In this document: piece after piece, positions 34,232 through 42,073 of the stretch | Numbering within the stretch: position 1 is the stretch's first letter | Layout: each line of letters opens with the position of its first letter | DNA from: Deltaproteobacteria bacterium | GTDB lineage: Bacteria; Desulfobacterota; Desulfuromonadia; Desulfuromonadales; Geopsychrobacteraceae | DNA length: 64,000 bases | Assembly (NCBI GenBank): GCA_024280335.1 | Contig: JAJRQI010000032.1 | Location: forward strand, 24,776 to 88,775 | Reading direction: 5' to 3' | Translations under genes and position numbers: made by a program | The notes under the pieces: model-generated | What the model saw: the letters and a program-made list of their open reading frames with translations, nothing else | Database searches by the model: none | Told to the model about the DNA's origin: nothing

Positions 34232-35608
34232 TCAGTTTTGCGTCAGGAAACGCTCGGTTTCAGCCGGTGGTTGCAGGTCACGCATCGGATTTTTACGATT
34301 CAGGACCTTATTGTGCAGATAGAACAACAGGGTGAATCCGATGACTGCTGTGTTCAGGTCAAACCAGACGGTGACCAGGGTCGAGCCGAGAATAATGAAC
34401 ATCTCGCGGTTGGTGACAAAGATCGGTTCATCATCGTGGCGGGAGAAAAAGTTGCTGAACATGGCCGCGCGTTTTTGGGCTACTGCTTTGGCGTAGAGGC
34501 GCAGCGGTTTGACATCAAAGACGTCGTAGCCGACCTTAAACAGCACGCCGACAAAAACCGCTTTAGGGATCTGATTTAAAAAGCCTTGAAAAAGGACCAT
34601 TTCAACAATGACAAAAATCCCGACCATGATCCCTGCCAGTCGCAAGCTGGCGCCCTCTTTAAGCATCAGGACTGAACGGATGGTGGCCTGTGCACCGGGG
34701 ATGCCGCCCAGAAAACCGATGGTGCTGTTGGCCAGCCCCTGCGCCAGCAGTTCTTTATTCTGCCGGGTCCGTTCGTTCCCCATCTTATCGACGACCAGCG
34801 AGGTCAGCAGGGTGTCGAGGTAGCCGAGCATGGCCAACTGCAGAGCAAAAGGGAGCGCGGCCAGAAGAATCTCCATGCTCCAGACGGTTGGAATCTGCGC
34901 CTTAACCATGTTGAGAAAACCGCCCAGGCTGGCAAATCCACCTGAAAGACTGACGGTTTCGATCTGCCAGCCGATCAGGTTTGTCGTATGCGTCATCAAC
35001 AGAATGGCCAGCAGGGTGGCGGGCAGAAAACGCGCCAGTTTATCGACCGCCAGCCGCGTCAAGGGAGCGGAAATAAAGATCAGCAGGAGTGTCGCCAGGG
35101 CGATGGTCAGGTTCTGCCAGGTCGGCCCCGCCAGAGCCGTTTTGTCTCCCAGGCCGAACAGCAGCCGCAGTTGATCGATCCAGATCAGCAGCGCGATCCC
35201 GTTCATGAACCCGGAAATTACCACATTCGGCACCAGGTTGATAAAACGCCCCAGCCGAAGCAATCCCATCAGCAGCATGATGATGCCGCAAAGGATGAAG
35301 ACCAGGTTGATAAAGTGGTTGCTGTCGATTGCCAGCGAGTTTGCCGTGAGTTGCTCAAAGGCGTAAGCCACGACGACCGCGCTGACCGCACTCATCGGCG
35401 CGGTCGGCCCTGAACACTGAACGCGGGTTCCGCCGAAGGTTGCGGTGATTAACGCAATGATTCCGGCGGAAAACATGCCGGGAAAGGCTCCCCGACCGGA
35501 CAGAATGCCCAGCGCGGCCCCTAAACTTAAGGCAACAAAGCTGACCGTCAGGCCGATGATGATGTTCTGGATAATTTCAGCAGAGCTGACCGGGGTTGAT
35601 GTTTTCAC
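34232..35608 (-). CDS. SulP-family anion transporter lacking a STAS domain
   Basis: A 458-residue membrane protein of the SLC26/SulP family with about 12-14 helices. Typical segments are FGGTRVQCSGPTAPMSAVSA and GGIPGAQATIRSVLMLKEGA. The C-terminal STAS domain of about 100 residues, usual in SulP proteins, is absent; the protein ends shortly after the last helix. Pairing with carbonic anhydrase argues for bicarbonate as substrate, as in BicA-type transporters, but the sequence does not prove it. A terminator-like hairpin lies in its leader. Confidence 0.9.
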   Translation of the reverse strand: MKTSTPVSSAEIIQNIIIGLTVSFVALSLGAALGILSGRGAFPGMFSAGIIALITATFGGTRVQCSGPTAPMSAVSAVVVAYAFEQLTANSLAIDSNHFINLVFILCGIIMLLMGLLRLGRFINLVPNVVISGFMNGIALLIWIDQLRLLFGLGDKTALAGPTWQNLTIALATLLLIFISAPLTRLAVDKLARFLPATLLAILLMTHTTNLIGWQIETVSLSGGFASLGGFLNMVKAQIPTVWSMEILLAALPFALQLAMLGYLDTLLTSLVVDKMGNERTRQNKELLAQGLANSTIGFLGGIPGAQATIRSVLMLKEGASLRLAGIMVGIFVIVEMVLFQGFLNQIPKAVFVGVLFKVGYDVFDVKPLRLYAKAVAQKRAAMFSNFFSRHDDEPIFVTNREMFIILGSTLVTVWFDLNTAVIGFTLLFYLHNKVLNRKNPMRDLQPPAETERFLTQN

Positions 35609-35686
35609 GCAAATGGCCTTGGAGAATGGGAAATGTCGATGATATGGGTCTGGTTGGTTCTGTCAATGGTAAAGCTTGGGTTAGGT

Positions 35687-35719
35687 AAAAAAAGGGCGCC
35701 CCGTCGGGCAACGAGGCGC
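35687..35719 (-). terminator. Intrinsic terminator in the leader of the SulP-carbonic anhydrase operon
   Basis: On the minus strand a nine-pair stem GCGCCTCGT/ACGGGGCGC (35719-35696, one U-G pair) with a six-base loop is followed by CC and seven T (35693-35687). This is a near-ideal Rho-independent terminator 80-110 bases upstream of the SulP start. No gene precedes it on this strand, so it may act as an attenuator or end a short leader RNA. Weak -35 candidates (TTGACC, 35758-35753) lie upstream. Confidence 0.72.
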
Positions 35720-35987
35720 AAATTGGAGAGACTTAAAACAGAATTGAACAGAGGTCAACCCGTTGCAACTCTTAAAAGATGTATAGCGCTTATTCCGGCG
35801 GCAGGTCAAGAAATTTTATCGTAAATAAAAAATTTCACTTATGGTAAAGAATGATATTTTGTGGCCTGTTAGAGATGTTGCAGCGGTTGATTGAAAATAG
35901 CCTCTGTAATGGCTTTCTGCTAAGATAACCAGCCTTGCAGATGAAAACAACCGGAAACCAGAATCCAACCTGAAGATGAGGATCGCG

Positions 35988-37067
35988 ATGTCCAGCAGTT
36001 TCGGCAGTCTGTTTAAAATTTCGACCTTTGGCGAATCCCACTGTCCCGGCGTCGGGGTGGTGGTTGACGGGGTTCCGCCGCGCATGTCCCTCAGTGCCGC
36101 CGATATCCAGCAGCAGCTTGATCGCCGTCGTCCCGGTGGCAACCGGCTTGGAACCGAGCGTGATGAGGCCGATCAGGTGCAGATCCTTTCCGGGGTTGAA
36201 AACGGCCTGACCCTCGGCAGCCCGATCGGGCTGTTGGTGAAAAATAAGGATCAGCGGCCCGCTGATTACGGCTCGATGAGCCAGATCCCGCGCCCCTCGC
36301 ACGCCGATTACACCTACCGCGTCAAATACGGGATTCATGCATCGAGCGGTGGCGGTCGTTCCAGCGCCCGTGAGACCATCGGTCGGGTGGCGGCCGGGGC
36401 GATTGCGGAAAAGTTTTTACTTGAGAAGTACGGCATCGAAATCGTCGCCTGGGTCAGCTCTGTCGGTGCCCATGACGCTGCTCAGGTCGATCTGGACAAG
36501 ATCAGTCGCGAACAGGTCGATGCCAACGAGGTGCGTTGCCCCGATAGCGCCGCGGCGCAAAAGATGACCGCAGAAATTGTCGCGGCCCGGAGCGATAAAG
36601 ATTCAGTCGGCGGGGTGGTTTCCTGCGTTTGTCGCAATCTGCCGGCCGGGTGGGGCGAACCCGCCTTCGATCGGCTGGAAGCCAGGCTGGCTCAGGCGAT
36701 GCTTTCACTGCCGGCGAGTAAAGGGTTTGAAATCGGTTCCGGCTTTGCCGGTGCCCGGATGCGCGGTGCCGCGCACAACGATCCTTTTGTCCAAAAAGGT
36801 GACCGTCTCGGCACGCTCAGCAACTACAGCGGCGGCGTGCAGGGGGGGATCTCCAACGGCGAGCCGGTCTACTTCCGCGTCGCTTTCAAGCCCCCGGCGA
36901 CCATCGGCCAAGAGCAGCAGACGGTTGATTATCAGGGCAACGCAACGGTTCTGGCGGCCAAGGGGCGGCATGACCCCTGCGTGGTGCCGCGGGCAGTACC
37001 GATTGTTGAAAGTATGGCCGCGCTGGTGCTGGCCGATCTGGCGCTGATTCAGAAGATGCGCAGCTAG
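35988..37067 (+). CDS. aroC: Chorismate synthase
   Basis: Last enzyme of the shikimate pathway, converting EPSP to chorismate with reduced FMN. The 359-residue protein has the three family signatures: [16 protein letters not shown], the central [18 protein letters not shown], and the C-terminal [23 protein letters not shown] 35988 is preferred over ATG 35976 because GAGGA lies just before it. The 379-base gap upstream holds the control regions of this gene and of the divergent SulP operon. Confidence 0.96.
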   Translation: MSSSFGSLFKISTFGESHCPGVGVVVDGVPPRMSLSAADIQQQLDRRRPGGNRLGTERDEADQVQILSGVENGLTLGSPIGLLVKNKDQRPADYGSMSQIPRPSHADYTYRVKYGIHASSGGGRSSARETIGRVAAGAIAEKFLLEKYGIEIVAWVSSVGAHDAAQVDLDKISREQVDANEVRCPDSAAAQKMTAEIVAARSDKDSVGGVVSCVCRNLPAGWGEPAFDRLEARLAQAMLSLPASKGFEIGSGFAGARMRGAAHNDPFVQKGDRLGTLSNYSGGVQGGISNGEPVYFRVAFKPPATIGQEQQTVDYQGNATVLAAKGRHDPCVVPRAVPIVESMAALVLADLALIQKMRS

Positions 37068-37277
37068 GAGGCTGACCGAGAATAGGGGCCGAAGCGAAAA
37101 CCCAGAAGTTTGAGAACAGATTTTAGCTCATTTGAGAGCTCATCGCCTTAGCTATGGACCGAAAAGGAGCTGAAATATGGGCCAAACAGCTGGATTTACA
37201 GCCGGTCGTGTATTCTTGGACAGCCTCCTCGTTTTGGCCAGGGATAAAGCCTTCGACTGCGTCGGGGGAGGCTGAAT
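37066..37277. other. Intergenic region with spaced repeats after aroC
   Basis: No reading frame is supported. AGGAGGCTG at 37066-37074 (overlapping the aroC stop) is complementary to CAGCCTCCT at 37221-37229, and GGAGGCTGA recurs at 37267-37275. A long-range stem or alternate pairings are possible in a 3' RNA. Nothing recognisable as a known RNA family. Confidence 0.35.
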
Positions 37278-37315
37278 AAAAAAGGTCGATTCCATTACGG
37301 GGATCGACCTTTTTT
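37278..37315. terminator. Bidirectional terminator between aroC and the triheme cytochrome gene
   Basis: AAAAAAGGTCGAT (37278-37290) and ATCGACCTTTTTT (37303-37315) are perfect 13-base arms around a 12-base loop, with A/T runs on both sides. It separates convergent genes. Confidence 0.88.
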
Positions 37316-37342
37316 AGCTTCCCCGCTGTTGCCGGTAGCTGG

Positions 37343-38539
37343 CTACTCGGATATTTTTTTCATGCGGTAAAAATTGTAAATCGGTTTGACGTCGCCTGCT
37401 TCGATCTGCTTACGTAATTCAATGACAAACTGCCGCAGTTGTTGCTGTGCGGATTCATCCAGCGGGATGGTCGGCATTTGTGAGCCGGGTTGCAGGTAGC
37501 CCGGATGCTGGACAAAGTTGATTAGATATTCCAGGTCCAGCCTTTCCATGGTCAGCAGCAAGTCGGGGGCGAAACGGTTCGGGTTATTGCGACCGCTCGG
37601 CTGCTGCTGTCGATAATCACCGAACGAATGACAGCTGAGGCAGGTCTGCAGGATAGGGTTGTTTTCCAGCTCTGTCTGTAGTTTGGTCGGAACCACCGTC
37701 GGAACAAAGCGGAGCGGTTTATTTTTGTAGTTGCTGGTATGGCAGGCAAAGCAGTCGTAATCCTGCCAGGCTTCCTTGCGATAGCGGAAATCGGGGGTCT
37801 TGGCTTTTGCGACCCGCTCGAGAAACCTGGCCATGGCGACCAGTTCGACTTCTTGCAGGTTGGGGCGCGCGTTGACGGAAGTGTATTGCAGCATCATCAG
37901 GTCATCAATTGCCGGGCGCAGACGATAGGGGTTGCGCAGGTACTCTTCCAATCGGCCTTCAACATATTTGTAGCGTTTCCAGGTCAGGCCCGGTGCATGT
38001 TCGGCCCCGAACCCTTCAAGTTGATGACAGCCACGGCAACGTGCTGCCTTGACCAGCCTGCGGCCGATATCCAGCTCCTTGTCAATTTCAGTGAAGCGGG
38101 CTTTTTTCAATTTTGTCGGGTTGACGTGCTCTTGTCGTTTTGCCAGTTCCACTGGGTCATTTTCCAGCCTCTTTTGCAACTCGACACAGGTATTTAACTC
38201 GCCGCAGGCGCGAACATTAAAAACATCAGCATCACCAAAAAAACCTTGGTTAATCAGGATGCTCTGTAGTTCATAATCGACCAGTACCCAACTTTTTACG
38301 GGGGCCGGGGCAAAATGTTCCAGGCCGAGAAACACGTCGATGCTGTTCAGGCAGTCGGGAGTGTTATCGCGGGTGTCACCATAGGCCAGCCGGATTTGGC
38401 TGATCTGACCGTTATCAATCTTCTTCACGTCGAGAAACAGCGGGTGATTATAGTAGCGGATACCGGGTCGACCTTCGGAAACCAATGCGAAGCAGGATAG
38501 CGGCAGCAGCAATTGCAACAACAGAAGAAAGCGAAACAT
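37343..38539 (-). CDS. Triheme c-type cytochrome, exported
   Basis: A 398-residue periplasmic protein starting at ATG 38539 with GAGGA upstream. Signal peptide 1-18. Heme-binding CxxCH sites at C168-C171-H172, C263-C266-H267 and C300-C303-H304. The N-terminal 150 residues have no heme site but contain several Cys and look like a separate domain. The C-terminal half resembles cytochrome c oxidase/peroxidase-like c domains. It probably carries electrons in the periplasm; partners are not adjacent. Confidence 0.85.
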   Translation of the reverse strand: MFRFLLLLQLLLPLSCFALVSEGRPGIRYYNHPLFLDVKKIDNGQISQIRLAYGDTRDNTPDCLNSIDVFLGLEHFAPAPVKSWVLVDYELQSILINQGFFGDADVFNVRACGELNTCVELQKRLENDPVELAKRQEHVNPTKLKKARFTEIDKELDIGRRLVKAARCRGCHQLEGFGAEHAPGLTWKRYKYVEGRLEEYLRNPYRLRPAIDDLMMLQYTSVNARPNLQEVELVAMARFLERVAKAKTPDFRYRKEAWQDYDCFACHTSNYKNKPLRFVPTVVPTKLQTELENNPILQTCLSCHSFGDYRQQQPSGRNNPNRFAPDLLLTMERLDLEYLINFVQHPGYLQPGSQMPTIPLDESAQQQLRQFVIELRKQIEAGDVKPIYNFYRMKKISE

Positions 38540-38669
38540 AGTCAGATCCTCGAGATGATCAGTAAGATAGAAAGCTGCACAAAAGAGCGCAGAAGGTGAC
38601 AGCAAGGGTCATTCGTGAAATAATCAGCAGTTCAAGTTAACCAGTTAACAACCGAAGGAGCAACCTATC

Positions 38670-39530
38670 ATGCGTTTCATTCTATTGGCCACAGCCCTTT
38701 TCCCATTATTTGTCGGTACAACCCTGGCCGATTCGATCGATGTTCGTTTTATGCGCTCTGTCCCGCTGGAAGAAACTCCCGTACAAACAGTGGCGACGGC
38801 AGATGGGCAGAAAATTTATGTGCTGACCGATCAGGGCAATGTGCAGATTTACGCTGCCGATGGCCGCTTGCAGGGCTCCTTTGCTGCCGGTCCGGGGGTC
38901 TCCGGGATTACCCCGCAGGGTCCGAACCGGCTGATTCTGCAGCTGGCCGAGCGCAAGGAGATGGTCCTGGTTGCACTGGAGCCGCTGGTAAAAATTTCGA
39001 CCGAGGGCGCACCGACCCTCGGCCCGGCCGATGCTCCGGTGACCATCGCTGTTTTTGACGATTTCCAATGTCCCTACTGCGCCAAAGCGGTGCCGTTGTT
39101 CAAAGAGGTCCTGGCCGCCTATCCCGAACAGGTCAAGTTGGTGTTCAAGAACTTCCCCCTGGGGATGCATAAGCATGCTCGTGCCGCAGCGGTGGCCGGA
39201 TTGGCGGCGCAGCGTCAGGGTAAGTTCTGGCCGTTGCACGATCTGCTGTTTGAAAATTACAGTCAGCTCAATCCGCAAAAAATTCAGCAATTGGCCAAGC
39301 AGGCCGGGCTGGATATGGTCCAGTTTGAGCAGGACCGGACCGATCCGCAACTGAACCGGCAGGTCTCTGCCGATCTGCAGGAAGGGCAACGGATCGGCGT
39401 GCGCGGTACGCCGACGGTCTTTGTCAACGGCCGACGCCTGCCGCAACGCAGTAAAGCCGCCTTCGATCAGTTGATTCAGGCTGAACTGGCAAAATCACCT
39501 AGCGCGGCGCCGCCGAAATCGGACCTGTGA
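38670..39530 (+). CDS. Exported DsbA/DsbG-like thioredoxin-fold protein
   Basis: A 286-residue periplasmic protein with signal peptide 1-20 (TTLA/DS). A short N-terminal beta-rich domain (about 25-110, QKIYVLTDQGNVQIYAADG) precedes a DsbA-type thioredoxin fold with C134-P-Y-C137 and the cis-Pro GVRGTPTVFVNG. Likely a disulfide oxidoreductase or isomerase, plausibly serving cytochrome c or envelope Cys-rich proteins. Its stop overlaps the start of the next gene. Confidence 0.88.
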   Translation: MRFILLATALFPLFVGTTLADSIDVRFMRSVPLEETPVQTVATADGQKIYVLTDQGNVQIYAADGRLQGSFAAGPGVSGITPQGPNRLILQLAERKEMVLVALEPLVKISTEGAPTLGPADAPVTIAVFDDFQCPYCAKAVPLFKEVLAAYPEQVKLVFKNFPLGMHKHARAAAVAGLAAQRQGKFWPLHDLLFENYSQLNPQKIQQLAKQAGLDMVQFEQDRTDPQLNRQVSADLQEGQRIGVRGTPTVFVNGRRLPQRSKAAFDQLIQAELAKSPSAAPPKSDL

Positions 39531-40273
39531 GCAAGATCGTCCGGCTCAGATGTGTCGGCAGTGGCGATGCCTTCGGCAGCGGCGGACGACTGAACAGCTG
39601 TTTTCATCTGGCCGCCGCAGGCGAGCAGTTGCTGCTCGATTGCGGTTGCTCCAGCCTGATCGGTCTGCAACGCTGTGGACTGAATCCGGCTGAGCTTGAC
39701 TCCGTGGTGATCAGCCATCTGCACGGCGATCATTTTGGTGGCATCCCCTTTCTGCTGCTGGAAGCAAAGTATGTCAGCCGGCGCCGGCGACCACTGACAT
39801 TGATCGGCCCAGCTGATTTACAGCAGCAGGTTGAGGCGGCCCTGGAGGCCCTCTACCCCGGCGCGATCGGTAATGAGCTTGGCTTCCCGCTGATTTATCG
39901 TCAGCTCGACCCGGCACAGACGCTGGTTGCGGGTGGCTTTGAGATCGGTTGTTGCCAGGTCAGGCACGGCAACAGTAAAAATGTCTATGGGCTGCGGATC
40001 AGGGTTGCCGGTAAGAGCCTCGGCTATACCGGCGATACCGAGTGGACCGACAACCTGATCGCACTGGCCGATGGCTGTGAGCTGTTGATCGCCGAATGTT
40101 TCGCCTATGATCGGTCGCTGCCGTCGCACCTGGATTATCAGACGTTGGTGCAGCGCCGCGCCGATCTGAATTGTCGGCGACTGGTGTTGACTCATCTGGG
40201 GGCGGAAATGTTGCAACAGCGGAATGCTCTGCAATTTACCGTACTCAATGACGGTGATCTGATCGAACTCTGA
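39527..40273 (+). CDS. MBL-fold metallohydrolase, RNase Z-like
   Basis: A 248-residue metallo-beta-lactamase-fold protein starting at GTG 39527. The metal motif is H64-L-H66-G-D68-H69 in SHLHGDHFGG, with later Asp in YTGDTEW and His in LTHLGAEM. Overall length and the SGDAFGSGGR start resemble the RNase Z/phosphodiesterase branch, but it lacks an obvious exosite arm. Substrate unknown. Confidence 0.87.
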   Translation: MSKIVRLRCVGSGDAFGSGGRLNSCFHLAAAGEQLLLDCGCSSLIGLQRCGLNPAELDSVVISHLHGDHFGGIPFLLLEAKYVSRRRRPLTLIGPADLQQQVEAALEALYPGAIGNELGFPLIYRQLDPAQTLVAGGFEIGCCQVRHGNSKNVYGLRIRVAGKSLGYTGDTEWTDNLIALADGCELLIAECFAYDRSLPSHLDYQTLVQRRADLNCRRLVLTHLGAEMLQQRNALQFTVLNDGDLIEL

Positions 40274-40276
40274 CAG

Positions 40277-40304
40277 TTGACATCCTCTCGTTTTTACTTA
40301 AAAT
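40277..40304 (+). promoter_or_regulatory. Sigma-70 promoter of the small Cys protein
   Basis: TTGACA (40277-40282) and TAAAAT (40299-40304) with a 16-base spacer. It lies 40 bases before the ATG of the small gene and just after the preceding stop codon. Confidence 0.68.
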
Positions 40305-40343
40305 CTATACTTAATAAGTCAAGATTGCCGAGCGGAGGAATTT

Positions 40344-40526
40344 ATGAGTGACAGCCATTGTGTTGATCCCGGTACACATCATCTGCATATCTGTGAGCTG
40401 AAGGCCAAAGAGCTGAATGAGAAGGTGCGGAGCCTGTTTGAAGAACTGCCGCACTTTGCCTGCACCAACTGTGGTGCCAAGGTCAGCCGGGCGGAAAATG
40501 TCTGCGCGCCGAAGGCGATTGTCTGA
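40344..40526 (+). CDS. Small Cys-containing protein (60 aa), possible zinc ribbon
   Basis: A 60-residue protein with a GGAGG site, its own good promoter and a strong terminator, so it is probably expressed as a single-gene unit. Cys at 6, 17, 40, 43 and 54; the CTNCGAK motif near the C-terminus resembles one knuckle of a zinc ribbon. A His pair (THHLHIC) lies in the first third. No known family is recognised. Confidence 0.72.
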   Translation: MSDSHCVDPGTHHLHICELKAKELNEKVRSLFEELPHFACTNCGAKVSRAENVCAPKAIV

Positions 40527-40535
40527 ACGGTTAAA

Positions 40536-40591
40536 CGGTTTCAGCAAAAAAGCGGGGTCGCGAAAGTGGCCCCGCTTTTTTGCTGAAACCG
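40536..40591. terminator. Long perfect-stem bidirectional terminator
   Basis: Two 22-base arms, 40536-40557 and 40570-40591, are perfectly complementary around a 12-base loop. Inside the stem, the GCGGGG/CCCCGC core is flanked by A6/T6 runs, so a terminator can form in either direction, and the outer CGGTTTCAGC extends the pairing. It separates the small Cys gene from nhaA. Confidence 0.88.
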
Positions 40592-40671
40592 CATTAGATG
40601 GTTGCGAAATGATGAAAAGTGATAGGATTTTATAACTTCAGAATACGGACCTTAAATAACTGGGAGAAGAG

Positions 40672-41880
40672 ATGAAGGTTGCTCGGGAGTCGTTCCTGAC
40701 GAGTTTTTTCAAGCTTGAATCTGCCGGCGGGATCGTGCTCATGCTCGCAGCGATTCTAGCGGTTGTGTGTGCCAATACCCCCCTGCAGGGTTATTATGCT
40801 TTACTGCTGGATACTCCGGTTGAGATTAAAATCGGCACGCTGGAAATCGCGAAGCCGTTATTGCTCTGGATTAATGACGGCTTAATGGCGATCTTTTTCT
40901 TTCTGGTTGGTCTGGAGCTGAAAAGGGAGCTGATCGAAGGAGAACTTGCCGATAAACGAAAGATTATTCTCCCCGCGGTCGGAGCAGTCGGCGGCATGCT
41001 GGTTCCTGCTCTGATCTATCTCTACTGTAACGCGGGCGATTCGGCAGCGCTGAAAGGTTGGGCAATCCCAGCCGCAACTGACATTGCTTTTGCCCTGGGA
41101 ATACTGGCCTTGCTCGGTTCTCGAGTGCCGATCTCAATCAAGATATTCCTCACCTCGCTGGCCATATTTGATGATATCGGGGCCATCTTGATTATTGCTG
41201 TTTTCTACACAGCAAAGATTTCCCTTATCTCCCTGATTGTCGTCGCATGTTGTATCCCGATTCTTATTCTCTTTAATAAACACAGTGTCGAATCGAAAAG
41301 TTTGTACGTAATGGTCGGCGTCATCATGTGGGCGGCCATGTTGAAGTCCGGTGTGCATGCAACCCTGGCCGGCATTCTCCTGGCGCTGTTTATCCCGATA
41401 AAGTCAAAAGCAACGGCCGATTATTCACTGCTGAAGGATTTGGAACATGATCTGCGGGCTATGGTCGCTTTTGTAGTTCTGCCGGTCTTCGCATTCGCCA
41501 ATGCCGGCATCAGTTTTGCCGGCATTGGAGCGGAGCAGGTTTTCCACCCGGTTCCGTTCGGGATTGCGCTCGGCCTGTTTGTCGGCAAACAGGTGGGCGT
41601 ATTCGGTTTCTGCTGGGTTGCTGTCAGGCTGAAGTTGGCCCGCCTGCCGCAAGGGATGTCTTGGGGCGGACTGTACGGTACCGCGGCGCTCTGCGGTGTC
41701 GGTTTTACCATGAGCCTGTTTATCGGCTCACTGGCTTTTGAAGAAACCGCGATCAATTTTCTGTTTGATGAGCGACTCGGTATAATTTTGGGGTCGCTGG
41801 CCTCGGGACTGGTCGGATTTTTCGTCTTGCATTTTAATCTGCGGTCCGGCCTCCGGAGCGACAAGAAAGAAATACTTTAG
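40672..41880 (+). CDS. nhaA: NhaA Na+/H+ antiporter
   Basis: A 402-residue inner-membrane antiporter that exports Na+ in exchange for H+. The Asp pair in SLAIFDDIGAILIIAVFY, AIPAATDIAFALGILALLG with its Asp, and the GVGFTMSLFIGSLAF end are all intact. With the Mrp-like operon it gives the organism two independent Na+/H+ systems, suggesting a saline or alkaline habitat. A GGGAGAAGAG site precedes the ATG. Confidence 0.95.
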   Translation: MKVARESFLTSFFKLESAGGIVLMLAAILAVVCANTPLQGYYALLLDTPVEIKIGTLEIAKPLLLWINDGLMAIFFFLVGLELKRELIEGELADKRKIILPAVGAVGGMLVPALIYLYCNAGDSAALKGWAIPAATDIAFALGILALLGSRVPISIKIFLTSLAIFDDIGAILIIAVFYTAKISLISLIVVACCIPILILFNKHSVESKSLYVMVGVIMWAAMLKSGVHATLAGILLALFIPIKSKATADYSLLKDLEHDLRAMVAFVVLPVFAFANAGISFAGIGAEQVFHPVPFGIALGLFVGKQVGVFGFCWVAVRLKLARLPQGMSWGGLYGTAALCGVGFTMSLFIGSLAFEETAINFLFDERLGIILGSLASGLVGFFVLHFNLRSGLRSDKKEIL

Positions 41881-42073
41881 CGCACTTGCCAGGTCGCAAC
41901 CGGAAATCCGCCACTCGGGAGAACGCTTTGCGCCTGCGCTGATAATGTGTTTTATTGGTCACATACAGAAGACTCATGAGACCTCCGGCGGCTGACAACT
42001 GCAAGGGTCTCTTCACTCTTCACGTTTTTGTGTTGCAATGTCATTGTATGAGGTCTGTCTGGAGGTAACCAGT

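Noticed and set aside
35633..35824. 63-residue plus-strand reading frame upstream of aroC
   Set aside because: Covers the leader terminator hairpin on the other strand; no ribosome-binding site or domain.
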